64,000 nt of DNA from the NCBI GenBank assembly GCA_035772405.1, contig JAYKKM010000043.1:1067001-1131000 (forward strand), in the 5' to 3' direction. Positions 46,607-59,773 of the stretch are shown piece by piece. Every line of letters starts with the position of its first letter. The first letter of the stretch is position 1. The notes beneath the pieces were generated by a model, which saw only the letters and a program-made list of their open reading frames with translations, ran no database searches and was not told where the DNA came from. The translations under genes and the position numbers were made by a program. This DNA is from Chrysogorgia sp. JL179-B06. Taxonomy: Eukaryota > Cnidaria > Anthozoa > Scleralcyonacea > Chrysogorgiidae.

Positions 46607-46833
46607 ACAATCGCGTGCCAAAAATAATGAGACTGTTCACATTTTGGTTGATTTTTTTCACGTGTATGCCCCCCTCCTCCACTAACAATGTTGAAAACAT
46701 ATTATTTGATAACCCCTTGTCTCAAACTCGTTTTAACAACATTGCACGAGGGGGAGGGGGGACAAAAACCACATGTTATAGGAGGGAGGGGGCCAATAAA
46801 CTGCTTGTCTCAATAATTTTTGCACGTGATTGT
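46607..46833. repeat. Foldback P1 of unit 3
   Basis: Same structure, with an extra C and T in the left arm. Confidence 0.8.
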
Positions 46834-47101
46834 CTTCTATGAGGTCCCAAACTTAATTAAATTTGTGCCAAAAATTGAACTTAACCAGTCTCCTGAAAAT
46901 TTTCATTTTCCCCGCTTTAAGCCTAGTTGTCGTGCGAAACTGGCACAAAATTGGACTCAAAAGACGCAGAACGGGGGACTGGGAACGAGTAAACAACCAT
47001 TTTGAATTTAATTAAATTTGTGGCTGTTTACACTGAAGATGAACTATTAGGTGAAATATTGGTATAGTTATTATACTGTTTACTTTTATTGTTTACACAG
47101 T

Positions 47102-48475
47102 ATGGATCAGTCTGAGGGTGACACAGACGATTTCCATGTCAATACTTTAGCATCTGCAAACCAGCCATACGAAGAACATACCTGGTCACGTACAGCCAAG
47201 CAGATCTGCGAATATTTGCAACGAGGCAAAGTTTCGGGGAGCAAGTGGCTACCTACTTTGACGAAGGAACGGGAAAGGTTAAAGTCGAGCACTGGGCTTG
47301 TTTCCAAGAGCCACATGAGAACTCTGGTGTACACTATCACATGAGCTTGAAACTCAATGGACCGAAACGATGGAAACAAGTGAAAGACAAGATGGCGAAA
47401 AACCATGGGGTTGTGCTGCACTTTTCCAACGCGCACGATAATTATCACTCGGCATATCAATATGTCACGAAGCAAGACACGGAAGTCTTTTTAAGTCCCA
47501 CTCACCCCAACCGTAGCGAAATCGGTTCTCCTAGAACCAAAGCATGCGTCCGTGCATATCGAGAAAGTCGAAAGCGCAAACAAAACGAGAATGCAAATAC
47601 CCAACAAGAAAAGGCTAAAAAAATAAGACGTCTCAGCAATTTGGAGGTCTCCGAATTTTTGGTGGAAAATCAAATAAAAAGTCAAACCGAGCTACTGGCA
47701 CTTGCAGACGCTCAAAGCAAAGAAGGGAAGAAAGACTTAGCCAATTTTATTTTGTGTCGCTCACACAAAGCCATGCAAGAGCTTATTGATAACACCTGGC
47801 GCTTGCAAAATGCACGGCTAAGCTTGATAGGAAGAAGAAGTCGCGTATAGACTTGCTTCGTCATGCTCGCAGTGCTGAGTGCGCCCACGGCTGCAACGGG
47901 GAATGGATAAAGTGTGCACGAGAGGTACTAAAGAACAACAACATCCACCCTGTGGTATTTGCTTCGGCGCTGAAGGATCTTTTGACCAAGGGAAGGGGGA
48001 AATTCCGAAATGTAATGCTCGTTGGCTGTGCGTGTACTGGAAAAACTTTCTTGTTGGATCCCCTGTGTCTCCTGTTCAAAGCTTTTGTCAATCCGGCCTC
48101 TGACAAGTATGCATGGGTGGGAGCGGAGGAAAGCGAGGTAATCTATCTTAATGATTTTAGATGGAGCTCAACTCTCATCTCCTGGAAAGACTTCCTCCTA
48201 CTTCTCGAGGGACACATTGTGCACTTGCCTGCCCGAAGAACCAGTACTCGAGCGATGTTTGCATCGACACGGACGTCCCCATTTTTGCAACTTCAAGCAA
48301 CCCAATCGTCTACTACGGCAGGAATGGACAGATTGACGAACGCGAAACGGAAATGATGTCTGTTAGGTGGAGAGTGTTTGAGTTCACCCGAAAGATCCCG
48401 CAGGCGGAGCAGAAAGACCTGTCTCCGTGCCAACGCTGTTTTGCCGAACTGGTGTTTTTGGATGAACACTTTTAA
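47102..48475 (+). CDS. Rep: HUH endonuclease-SF3 helicase, unit 3 (disrupted)
   Basis: A 2-base insertion near 47165 shifts the frame just before motif I. The frame recovers from 47245 to about 47815. Single-base losses near 47816 and 48233 then split the helicase half. One substitution changes the second Cys of the WACCQEP block to Phe. Confidence 0.85.
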
Positions 48476-48532
48476 CTGTTTTCATGCAGCCATCATTGCA
48501 CGTTTACTCTCAAAGAAATATATAAGAATAGA

Positions 48533-48770
48533 TAACACGTTACGCACACGTTACGCACACGTTACGCCACACGTTACGTTTGAGTTCATATAGAATATTA
48601 ATGAAAACCGACACGTTACACACGTTACGCCCCATTCTTATAAAGGTATAATAGGTCTTCCTTTAATATATTAGGCGTAACGTGTGTAACGTGTCAGCTT
48701 TCTATAGATTATCATATGCTGGAAGGCGTAACGTGTGGCGTAACGTGTGCGTAACGTGTACGTAACGTGT
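48533..48770. promoter_or_regulatory. Iteron palindrome P2 of unit 3
   Basis: Twelve octamers in the same inverted arrangement as unit 1. Confidence 0.6.
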
Positions 48771-49014
48771 TGAAGTTGAGTTATATTTAGTTTGTAGCAG
48801 CCATGTATGTATAAGGTCTTTAAAATTATTTTCACGGAGGCAAGAAATCGTTCAGTTTTCGCATGGCATTTTTATTGAATATGCATGGTTAAAAGTGTGA
48901 AGTTAATACATTCGGCATTAAGCACCTAAAACAATTATTGAAGGCAAAATGCACTGCCAATATAAACTGTATAAGTAAGGAAAAAACATTGTAATATAGA
49001 AACACTTAATAAAT

Positions 49015-50119
49015 TTAATACTTTAATCGTTCTCCTCGTTTCTCAATTACCATTGCAACACGCTTGCCCATCGATTCAATTATTCGGTCGATAGTACTTT
49101 TGGAGAAATTCATCATTGTGCTTTGAACTCTTTGGGAAAATTGTTCAAAACTTTTCTGACCTAATCTGCTTGTCAATGGCATCTTGTCCCAGCTGTTTTG
49201 ATACCAAATGAAAGAGATTTTCGATGGGGTTCAAGTCCGGACTACGGGGTGGTATGGCGAAGGTAACTGCTCCGACTTCTTGGAAAGCACGTCTTGCTGC
49301 AGCACTGTTTTGCACTGGGTCCCCGTCTTCAGTGTAGGAACCGTTATAGATGTTGGGTTGGCACTGTCGAGAAAGATTTGCGGGAAATGAAGCCGTACGT
49401 ACTCGGCAAAATTCTCGCCTTTCAAACGATGGAAGTATTGGTCGCAGGACACCACTCCTTTTCCATAAGCGATGGAAACAAAAAAATGTGCCTTTCGACC
49501 CTCTACGCCAGCCTTTTTCCCTTTAGTTGTGCAGTTTAGTGCAAGGCCTTCGCACTTCCTTCTCCAAGCCATGGATTGCGTAGCTCGTGCCTGGTCAAAG
49601 GGATTTGTCTTGTGTACAAATGAGGTGCCGTCAAAATAGAAGCTAATACCACGCTCCCAGAAATTTATCGGTAACAGCCTCCTAATCTTACAAGCAAAAC
49701 GATATCTGCGGACTACATCTTTCCGTGTCATAAGGCCTTTCTTACGCGAGTGTAAATACTGATAGCCGTGTCTATTAAGTGTTCTTCGAATACACCAGGG
49801 AGATACATCAGGACTGATGCCAGCCATCGTTCGAAGCCTGGATGCGGAAAAAGACCCGATTGTTGTCCTACAGAGGACGCAAGTGTCTGATGATGTTGCG
49901 TTCGTCACGAATGGATAGCTTTCTTGGACGCCCTTTATTGTGCTTGCGTTTGTCAAATGTCGCGACTTCGTCAATTGGTAGTTTAGCGTGTCGGTAAATC
50001 GTTGCTTTACTGTACTTCGGGAAACGTTTTAATAGTTCATTTCCTCGAAGACCTTTGTCTTGAAACAAATACCTCATGTAAATCGAGGTTTCTTTTGGGA
50101 CATACGCTTTTGATTTCAT
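49015..50119 (-). pseudogene. Tc1/mariner-type transposase, unit 3
   Basis: The shared frame change near 49325-49365, plus an extra A near 49150 and an extra G near 49875. The middle of the protein is open from the second HTH through the first catalytic Asp. Confidence 0.85.
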
Positions 50120-50545
50120 CTTTCTTGGTAAAAACTTAAGTATATTGAAATCGAGATATCGTTGTTTACATTTGTAACTCAAGAGTCTTTAAGGAAAAGT
50201 TAATTATTCATTTATTAAAATTTTAACAAAACGTTGGTATATAAGGCGAAGAAGACAAAACTGCCAATAAATCACATTAAATTTCTCTCTTTCACTAGTA
50301 TTTAAAATGGATATTTTTTTTATTTATGTTTTAACACACTTTCAAAATGGATGCTATTCGCCAAATTCGCTCAATTTATGGACTATTTATGACGTCATCA
50401 TGACCTCAACGTGACGTCATAATTTTTACACACTATCGGAAAAACCCTTAGGCACACATCAAACACATAGTAACAGTAAACAAAAGCTATTGTGATTCTT
50501 ATTTACAGTAAAGCGGAACAACCGTATTAAAATTTTCATCACTCG

Positions 50546-50769
50546 ATCGCGTGCAAAAATAATGTGACTGTTCACATTTTGGTGATTTTTTTCACGTGTA
50601 TGCCCCCCTCCTCCACTAACAATGTTGAAAACATATTATTTGATAACCCCTTGTCTCAAACTCGTTTTAACAACATTGCACGAGGGGGAGGGGGGACAAA
50701 AACCACTTGTTATAGGAGGGAGGGGGCCAATAAACTGCTTGTCTCAATAATTTTTGCACGTGATTGTCT
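50546..50769. repeat. Foldback P1 of unit 4
   Basis: Same structure; the first few bases of the outer arm are lost with the unit 3/4 junction deletion. Confidence 0.75.
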
Positions 50770-51043
50770 TCTATGAGGTCCCAAACTTAATTAAATTTGT
50801 GCCAAAAATTGAACTTAACCAGTCTCCTGAAAATTTTCATTTTCCCCGCTTTAAGCCCAGTGGTCTAGTTGTCGTGCGAAACTGGCACAAAATTGGACTC
50901 AAAAGACGCAGAACGGGGGACTGGGAACGAGTAAACAACCATTTTGAATTTAATTAAATTTGTGGCTGTTTACACTGAAGATGAACTATTAGGTGAAATA
51001 TTGGTATAGTTATTATACTGTTTACTTTTATTGTTTACACAGT

Positions 51044-52427
51044 ATGGATCAGTCTGAGGGTGACACAGACGATTTCCATGTCAATACTTTAGCATCTGCA
51101 AACCAGATACGAAGAACATACCTGGTCACGTACAGCCAAGCAGATCTGCGAATATTTGCAACGAGGCAAAGTTTCGGGGAGCAAGTGGCTACCTACTTTG
51201 ACGAAGGAACGGGAAAGGTTAAAGTCGAGCACTGGGCTTGTTGCCAAGAGCCACATGAGAAACTCTGGTGTACACTATCACATGAGCTTGAAACTCAATG
51301 GACCGAAAACGATGGAAACAAGTGAAAGACAAGATGGCGAAAAACCATGGGGTTGTGCTGCACTTTTCCAACGCGCACGATAATTATCACTCGGCATATC
51401 AATATGTCACGAAGCAAGACACGGAAGTCTTTTTAAGTCCCACTCACCCCAACCGTAGCGAAATCGGTTCTCCTAGAACCAAAGCATGCGTCCGTGCATA
51501 TCGAGAAAGTCGAAAGCGCAAACAAAACGAGAATGCAAATACCCCAACAAGAAAAGGCTAAAAAAATAAGACGTCTCAGCAATTTGGAGGTCTCCGAATT
51601 TTTGGTGGAAAATCAAATAAAAAGTCAAACCGAGCTACTGGGCACTTGCAGACGCTCAAAGCAAAGAAGGGAAGAAAGACTTAGCCAATTTTATTTTGTG
51701 TCGCTCACACAAAGCCATGCAAGAGCTTATTGATAACACCTGGCGCTTGCAAAATGCACGGGCTAAGCTTGATAGGAAGAAGAAGTCGCGTATAGACTTG
51801 CTTCGTCATGCTCGCAGTGCTGAGTGCGCCCACGGCTGCAACGGGGAATGGATAAAGTGTGCACGAGAGGTACTAAAGAACAACAACATCCACCCTGTTG
51901 GTATTTGCTTCGGCGCTGAAGGATCTTTTGACCAAGGGAAGGGGGAAATTCCGAAATGTAATGCTCGTTGGCTGTGCGTGTACTGGAAAAAACTTTCTTG
52001 TTGGATCCCCTGTGTCTCCTGTTCAAAGCTTTTGTCAATCCGGCCTCTGACAAGTATGCATGGGTGGGAGCGGAGGAAAGCGAGGTAATCTATCTTAATG
52101 ATTTTAGATGGAGCTCAACTCTCATCTCCTGGAAAGACTTCCTCCTAACTTCTCGAGGGACACATTGTGCCACTTGCCTGCCCCGAAGAACCAGTACTCG
52201 AGCGATGTTTGCATCGACACGGACGTCCCCATTTTTGCAACTTCAAGCAACCCAATCGTCTACTACGGCAGGAATGGACAGATTGACGAACGCGAAACGG
52301 AAAATGATGTCTGTTAGGTGGAGAGTGTTTGAGTTCACCCGAAAGATCCCGCAGGCGGAGCAGAAAGACCTGTCTCCGTGCCAACGCTGTTTTGCCGAAC
52401 TGGTGTTTTTGGATGAAACACTTTTAA
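51044..52427 (+). CDS. Rep: HUH endonuclease-SF3 helicase, unit 4 (heavily disrupted)
   Basis: The most broken copy: ten single-base insertions relative to the other units, each enlarging a homopolymer of two or more (for example near 51260, 51307, 51544, 51640, 51898, 51989, 52146, 52170, 52302 and 52417). There are few substitutions. That pattern is unlike ordinary decay and points to poor consensus quality here. Confidence 0.8.
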
Positions 52428-52485
52428 CTGTTTTCATGCAGCCATCATTGCACGTTTACTCTCAAAGAAATATATAAGAATAGAT

Positions 52486-52722
52486 AACACGTTACGCACA
52501 CGTTACGCACACGTTACGCCACACGTTACGTTTGAGTTCATATAGAATATTAATGAAAACCGACACGTTACACACGTTACGCCCCATTCTTATAAAGGTA
52601 TAATAGGTCTTCCTTTAATATATTAGGCGTAACGTGTGTAACGTGTCAGCTTTCTATAGATTATCATATGCTGGAAGGCGTAACGTGTGGCGTAACGTGT
52701 GCGTAACGTGTACGTAACGTGT
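52486..52722. promoter_or_regulatory. Iteron palindrome P2 of unit 4
   Basis: Twelve octamers, same arrangement. Confidence 0.6.
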
Positions 52723-52967
52723 TTGAAGTTGAGTTATATTTAGTTTGTAGCAGCCATGTATGTATAAGGTCTTTAAAATTATTTTCACGGAGGCAAGAAA
52801 TCGTTCAGTTTTCGCATGGCATTTTTATTGAATATGCATGGTAAAAGTGTGAAGTTAATACATTCGGCATTAAGCACCTAAAACAATTATTGAAGGCAAA
52901 ATGCACTGCCAATATAAACTGTATAAGTAAGGAAAAAAACATTGTAATATAGAAACACTTAATAAAT

Positions 52968-54076
52968 TTAATACTTTAATCGTTCTCCTCGTTTCTTCAA
53001 TTACCATTGCAACACGCTTGCCCATCGATTCAATTATTCGGTCGATAGTACTTTTTGGAGAAATTCATCATTGTGCTTTGAACTCTTTGGGAAAATTGTT
53101 CAAACTTTTCTGACCTAATCTGCTTGTCAATGGCATCTTGTCCCAGCTGTTTTGATACCAAATGAAAGAGATTTTCGATGGGGTTCAAGTCCGGACTACG
53201 GGGTGGTATGGCGAAGGTAACTGCTCCGACTTCTTGGAAAGCACGTCTTGCTGCAGCACTGTTTTTGCACTGGGTCCCCGTCTTCAGTGTAGGAACCGTT
53301 ATAGATGTTGGGTTGGCACTGTCGAGAAAGATTTGCGGGAAATGAAGCCGTACGTACTCGGCAAAATTCTCGCCTTTCAAAACGATGGAAGTATTGGTCG
53401 CAGGACACCACTCCTTTTCCATAAGCGATGGAAACAAAAAAATGTGCCTTTCGACCTCTACGCCAGCCTTTTTTCCCTTTAGTTGTGCAGTTTAGTGCAA
53501 GGCCTTCGCACTTCCTTCTCCAAGCCATGGATTGCGTAGCTCGTGCCTGGTCAAAGGGATTTGTCTTGTGTACAAATGAGGTGCCGTCAAAATAGAAGCT
53601 AATACCACGCTCCCAGAAATTTATCGGTAACAGCCTCCTAATCTTACAAGCAAAACGATATCTGCGGACTACATCTTTCCGTGTCATAAGGCCTTTCTTA
53701 CGCGAGTGTAAATACTGATAGCCGTGTCTATTAAGTGTTCTTCGAATACACCAGGGAGATACATCAGGACTGATGCCAGCCATCGTTCGAAGCCTGGATG
53801 CGGAAAAAGACCCGATTGTTGTCCTACAGAGACGCAAGTGTCTGATGATGTTGCGTTCGTCACGAATGGATAGCTTTCTTGGACGCCCTTTATTGTGCTT
53901 GCGTTTGTCAAATGTCGCGACTTCGTCAATTGGTAGTTTAGCGTGTCGGTAAATCGTTGCTTTACTGTACTTCGGGAAACGTTTTTAATAGTTCATTTCC
54001 TCGAAGACCTTTGTCTTGAAACAAATACCTCATGTAAATCGAGGTTTCTTTTGGGACATACGCTTTTTGATTTCAT
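52968..54076 (-). pseudogene. Tc1/mariner-type transposase, unit 4
   Basis: Several extra homopolymer bases (near 52997, 53055, 53265, 53381, 53470, 53985 and 54066) and one lost C near 53455. An extra T near 53265 lies next to the shared frame change. Confidence 0.8.
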
Positions 54077-54509
54077 CTTTCTTGGTAAAAACTTAAGTAT
54101 ATTGAAATCGAGATATCGTTGTTTACATTTGTAACTCAAGAGTCTTTAAGGAAAAGTTAATTATTCATTTATTAAAATTTTAACAAAACGTTGGTATATA
54201 AGGCGAAGAAGACAAAACTGCCAATAAATCACATTAAATTTCTCTCTTTCACTAGTATTTAAAATGGATATTTTTTTTTATTTATGTTTTCACACACTTT
54301 CAAAATGGATGCTATTCGCCAAATTCGCTCAATTTATGGACTATTTATGACGTCATCATGACCTCAACGTGACGTCATAATTTTTACACACTATCGGAAA
54401 AACCCTTAGGCACACATCAAACACATAGTAACAGTAAACAAAAGCTATTGTGATTCTTATTTACAGTAAAGCGGAACAACCGTATTAAAATTTTCATCAC
54501 TCGAAACTA

Positions 54510-55328
54510 TCCTCATCCCTGACTGTATCTATTGGAAATGTACCTCTTGAAGAAGTCCAGACGTACAAGTACCTTGGTGTGATAATAAATAATAACTTGA
54601 CGTGGCATGAAACATATTGATTATATTAAATCTAAAATCAATAAGAAACTGGGACTACTAAGGCGTTATCAAGAATTATTTACCTATACATAGTAGATTA
54701 TTATTTTTTTAATTCCTATATTTTACCTATCTTCGATTATGCTGATATCATTTGGGGGGATAGAGGGAATTCAACCCTTATGTCAGATTTACAAATATTA
54801 CATAACAAAGCAGCACGAATTATTTTAGATTTAGATTATAGGTCATCTGCCAGTGCTGCCTTAGTCAAGTTATCATGGAAAAACCTTAAGGATAGGAGAA
54901 GTTCAAACCGTTTCTATTTTTATTTATAAATGTCGCAATAACCTATTTTCACATGATTTTGAAATAACATATAGCCAAGATATTCATAAGTATAACACCA
55001 GATCTAAGCCCAACATTAGAAAGTCTGTAGCGAAACATAGTTGGGGCCATTGGACAAGTATTAACTTTGCCAGCAATGACTGGAATGAACTGAAAAATGA
55101 GATTAGGGAAGCGAAAGATTTCAGAACTTTTAAACGTTTTTTACTTAAATGTAAATAGGCTGATACATATTATATTTTACCTATTATTCTTGTATTAGTT
55201 TTTAGTCTTAGTTTTTTTATACCTGTATTTATAATTTATTTTAGTAGTTTATATCTTAGCAGGACCTTTCTGAAAAACACTTTTAGTGAAGTTGGCATCC
55301 TGAATAAAGATCGATTTATATATATATA
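54510..55328 (+). mobile_element. 5'-truncated non-LTR retrotransposon inserted between units 4 and 5
   Basis: Flanked by the duplication AAACTA (54504-54509 and 55329-55334). The coding part shows the reverse-transcriptase tail: TYKYLGVIINNNLTWH, then DYIKSKINKKLGLLRRYQEL in the next frame, a CR1/Jockey-like signature. It ends in a 3' UTR with GATCGATTTATATATATA. It has frame breaks and lacks its 5' part. Confidence 0.8.
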
Positions 55329-55339
55329 AAACTACATAG

Positions 55340-55567
55340 ACAATCGCGTGCAAAAATAATGAGACTGTTCACATTTTGGTGATTTTTTTCACGTGTATGC
55401 CCCCCTCCTCCACTAACAATGTTGAAAAACATATTATTTGATAACCCCTTGTCTCAAACTCGTTTTAAACAACATTGCACGAGGGGAGGGGGGACAAAAA
55501 CCACTTGTTATAGGAGGGAGGGGGCCAATAAACTGCTTGTCTCAATAATTTTTGCACGTGATTGTCT
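55340..55567. repeat. Foldback P1 of unit 5
   Basis: Same arms and centre. Confidence 0.8.
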
Positions 55568-55827
55568 TCTATGAGGTCCCAAACTTAATTAAATTTGTGC
55601 CAAAAATTGAACTTAACCAGTCTCCTGAAAATTTTCATTTTCCCCGCTTTAAGCCCAGTGGTCTAGTTGTCGTGCGAAACTGGCACAAAATTGGACTGGG
55701 AAACTGGGAACGAGTAAAAAACCATTTTGAATTTAATTAAATTTGTGGCTGTTTTACACTGAAGATGAACTATTAGGTGAAATATTGGTATAGTTATTAT
55801 ACTGTTTACTTTTATTGTTTACACAGT

Positions 55828-57207
55828 ATGGATCAGTCTGAGGGTTACACAGACGATTTCCATGTCAATACTTTAGCATCTGCAAACCAGATACGAAGAA
55901 CATACCTGGTCACGTACAGCCAAGCAGATCTGCGAATATTTGCAACGAGGCAAAGTTTCGGGGAGCAAGTGGCTACCTACTTTGACGAAGGAACGGGAAA
56001 GGTTAAAGTCGAGCACTGGGCTTGTTGCCAAGAGCCACATGAGAACTCTGGTGTTACACTATCACATGAGCTTGAAACTCAATGGACCGAAACGATGGAA
56101 ACAAGTGAAAGACAAGATGGCGAAAAACCATGGGGTTGTGCTGCACTTTTCCAACGCGCACGATAATTATCACTCGGCATATCAATATGTCACGAAGCAA
56201 GGACACGGAAGTCTTTTTAAGTCCCACTCACCCCAACCTTAGCGAAATCGGTTCTCCTAGAACCAAAGCATGCGTCCGTGCATATCGAGAAAGTCGAAAG
56301 CGCAAACAAAACGAGGAATGCAAATACCCAACAAGAAAAGGCTAAAAAAATAAGACGTTCTCAGCAATTTGGAGGTCTCCGAATTTTTGGTGGAAAATCA
56401 AATAAAAAGTCAAACCGAGCTACTGGCACTTGCAGACGCTCAAAGCAAAGAAGGGAAGAAAGACTTAGCCAATTTTATTTTGTGTCGCTCACACAAAGCC
56501 ATGCAAGAGCTTATTGATAACACCTGGCGCTTGCAAAATGCACGGGCTAAGCTTGATAGGAAGAAGAAGTCGCGTATAGACTTGCTTCGTCATGCTCGCA
56601 GTGCTGAGTGCGCCCACGGCTGCAACGGGGGAATGGATAAAGTGTGCACGAGAGGTACTAAAGAAACAACAACATCCACCCTGTGGTATTTGCTTCGGCG
56701 CTGAAGGATCTTTTGACCAAGGGAAGGGGGAAATTCCGAAATGTAATGCTCGTTGGCTGTGCGTGTACTGGAAAAACTTTCTTGTTGGATCCCCTGTGTC
56801 TCCTGTTCAAAGCTTTTGTCAATCCGGCCTCTGACAAGTATGCATGGGTGGGAGCGGAGGAAAGCGAGGTAATCTATCTTAATGATTTTAGATGGAGCTC
56901 AACTCTCATCTCCTGGAAAGACTTCCTCCTACTTCTCGAGGGACACATTGTGCACTTGCCTGCCCCGAAGAACCAGTACTCGAGCGATGTTTGCATCGAC
57001 ACGGACGTCCCCATTTTTGCAACTTCAAGCAACCCAATCGTCTACTACGGCAGGAATGGACAGATTGACGAACGCGAAACGGAAATGATGTCTGTTAGGT
57101 GGAGAGTGTTTGAGTTCACCCGAAAGATCCCGCAGGCGGAGCAGAAAGACCTGTCTCCGTGCCAACGCTGTTTTGCCGAACTGGTGTTTTTGGATGAACA
57201 CTTTTAA
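55828..57207 (+). CDS. Rep: HUH endonuclease-SF3 helicase, unit 5 (disrupted)
   Basis: Six single-base insertions (near 56054, 56200, 56313, 56360, 56630 and 56665), all before the helicase core. From 56683 to the stop the SF3 domain is open, with Walker A, Walker B and motif C intact. Confidence 0.86.
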
Positions 57208-57265
57208 CTGTTTTCATGCAGCCATCATTGCACGTTTACTCTCAAAGAAATATATAAGAATAGAT

Positions 57266-57502
57266 AACACGTTACGCACACGTTACGCACACGTTACGCC
57301 ACACGTTACGTTTGAGTTCATATAGAATATTAATGAAAACCGACACGTTACACACGTTACGCCCCATTCTTATAAAGGTATAATAGGTCTTCCTTTAATA
57401 TATTAGGCGTAACGTGTGTAACGTGTCAGCTTTCTATAGATTATCATATGCTGGAAGGCGTAACGTGTGGCGTAACGTGTGCGTAACGTGTACGTAACGT
57501 GT
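57266..57502. promoter_or_regulatory. Iteron palindrome P2 of unit 5
   Basis: Twelve octamers, same arrangement. Confidence 0.6.
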
Positions 57503-57746
57503 TGAAGTTGAGTTATATTTAGTTTGTAGCAGCCATGTATGTATAAGGTCTTTAAAATTATTTTCACGGAGGCAAGAAATCGTTCAGTTTTCGCATGGCA
57601 TTTTTATTGAATATGCATGGTAAAAGTGTGAAGTTAATACATTCGGCATTAAGCACCTAAAATAATTATTGAAGGCAAAATGCACTGCCAATATAAACTG
57701 TATAAGTAAGGAAAAAAACATTGTAATATAGAAACACTTAATAAAT

Positions 57747-58850
57747 TTAATACTTTAATCGTTCTCCTCGTTTCTCAATTACCATTGCAACACGCTTGCC
57801 CATCGATTCAATTATTCGGTCGATAGTACTTTTGGAGAAATTCATCATTGTGCTTTGAACTCTTTGGGAAAATTGTTCAAACTTTTCTGACCTAATCTGC
57901 TTGTCAATGGCATCTTGTCCCAGCTGTTTTGATACCAAATGAAAGAGATTTTCGATGGGGTTCAAGTCCGGACTACGGGGTGGTATGGCGAAGGTAACTG
58001 CTCCGACTTCTTGGAAAGCACGTCTTGCTGCAGCACTGTTTTGCACTGGGTCCCCGTCTTCAGTGTAGGAACCGTTATAGATGTTGGGTTGGCACTGTCG
58101 AGAAAGATTTGCGGGAAATGAAGCCGTACGTACTCGGCAAAATTCTCGCCTTTCAAACGATGGAAGTATTGGTCGCAGGACACCACTCCTTTTCCATAAG
58201 CGATGGAAACAAAAAAATGTGCCTTTCGACCCTCTACGCCAGCCTTTTTCCCTTTAGTTGTGCAGTTTAGTGCAAGGCCTTCGCACTTCCTTCTCCAAGC
58301 CATGGATTGCGTAGCTCGTGCCTGGTCAAAGGGATTTGTCTTGTGTACAAATGAGGTGCCGTCAAAATAGAAGCTAATACCACGCTCCCAGAAATTTATC
58401 GGTAACAGCCTCCTAATCTTACAAGCAAAACGATATCTGCGGACTACATCTTTCCGTGTCATAAGGCCTTTCTTACGCGAGTGTAAATACTGATAGCCGT
58501 GTCTATTAAGTGTTCTTCGAATACACCAGGGAGATACATCAGGACTGATGCCAGCCATCGTTTCGAAGCCTGGATGCGGAAAAAGACCCGATTGTTGTCC
58601 TACAGAGACGCAAGTGTCTGATGATGTTGCGTTCGTCACGAATGGATAGCTTTCTTGGACGCCCTTTATTGTGCTTGCGTTTGTCAAATGTCGCGACTTC
58701 GTCAATTGGTAGTTTAGCGTGTCGGTAAATCGTTGCTTTACTGTACTTCGGGAAACGTTTTAATAGTTCATTTCCTCGAAGACCTTTGTCTTGAAACAAA
58801 TACCTCATGTAAATCGAGGTTTCTTTTGGGACATACGCTTTTGATTTCAT
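57747..58850 (-). pseudogene. Tc1/mariner-type transposase, unit 5
   Basis: Among the cleanest copies: apart from the shared frame change (near 58055-58095), only one extra T near 58561 was noted. Frames 58850-58539, 58705-57962 and 58046-57747 together cover the protein. Confidence 0.87.
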
Positions 58851-59288
58851 CTTTCTTGGTAAAAAACTTAAGTATATTGAAATCGAGATATCGTTGTTTA
58901 CATTTGTAACTCAAGAGTCTTTAAGGAAAAGTTAATTATTCATTTATTAAAATTTTAACAAAACGTTGGTATATAAGGCGAAGAAGACAAAACTGCCAAT
59001 AAATCACATTAAATTTCTCTCTTTCACTAGTATTTAAAATGGATATTTTTTTTATTTATGTTTTCACACACTTTCAAAATGGATGCTATTCGCCAAATTC
59101 GCTCAATTTATGGACTATTTATGACGTCATCATGACCTCAACGTGACGTCATAATTTTTACACACTATCGGAAAAACCCTTAGGCACACATCAAACACAT
59201 AGTAACAGTAAACAAAAGCTATTGTGATTCTTATTTACAGTAAAGCGGAACAACCGTATTAAAATTTTCATCACTCGAAACTACATAG

Positions 59289-59513
59289 ACAATCGCGTGC
59301 AAAAATAATGAGACTGTTCACATTTTGGTGATTTTTTTCACGTGTATGCCCCCCTCCTCCACTAACAATGTTGAAAACATATTATTTGATAACCCCTTGT
59401 CTCAAACTCGTTTTAACAACATTGCACGAGGGGGAGGGGGGACAAAAACCACTTGTTATAGGAGGGAGGGGGCCAATAAACTGCTTGTCTCAATAATTTT
59501 TGCACGTGATTGT
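59289..59513. repeat. Foldback P1 of unit 6
   Basis: Same arms and centre. Confidence 0.8.
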
Positions 59514-59773
59514 CTTCTATGAGGTCCCAAACTTAATTAAATTTGTGCCAAAAATTGAACTTAACCAGTCTCCTGAAAATTTTCATTTTCCCCGCTTTAA
59601 GCCCAGTGGTCTAGTTGTCGTGCGAAACTGGCACAAAATTGGACTGGTAACTGGGAACGAGTAAAAAACCATTTTGAATTTAATTAAATTTGTGGCTGTT
59701 TACACTGAAGATGAACTATTAGGTGAAATATTGGTATAGTTATTATACTGTTTACTTTTATTGTTTACACAGT

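Larger units (their letters stand above)
46607..50545 (+). mobile_element. Rep/transposase element, array unit 3
   Basis: It lacks about 20 bp before the rep gene (CAGTGGTCT region near 46922), and its right end has lost about 14 bp at the junction to unit 4 (ACTCGATCGCG). Confidence 0.92.
50546..55339 (+). mobile_element. Rep/transposase element, array unit 4 (with insertion)
   Basis: Longer than the others because an 819-bp non-LTR fragment (54510-55328) sits at its right end. Without it the unit is about 3.97 kb. Confidence 0.92.
55340..59288 (+). mobile_element. Rep/transposase element, array unit 5
   Basis: First of the right-hand subgroup (units 5-7), which share a shortened pre-rep spacer (GGACTGGG and no GACGCAGAACGGGG block) and several substitutions. 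Confidence 0.92.
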
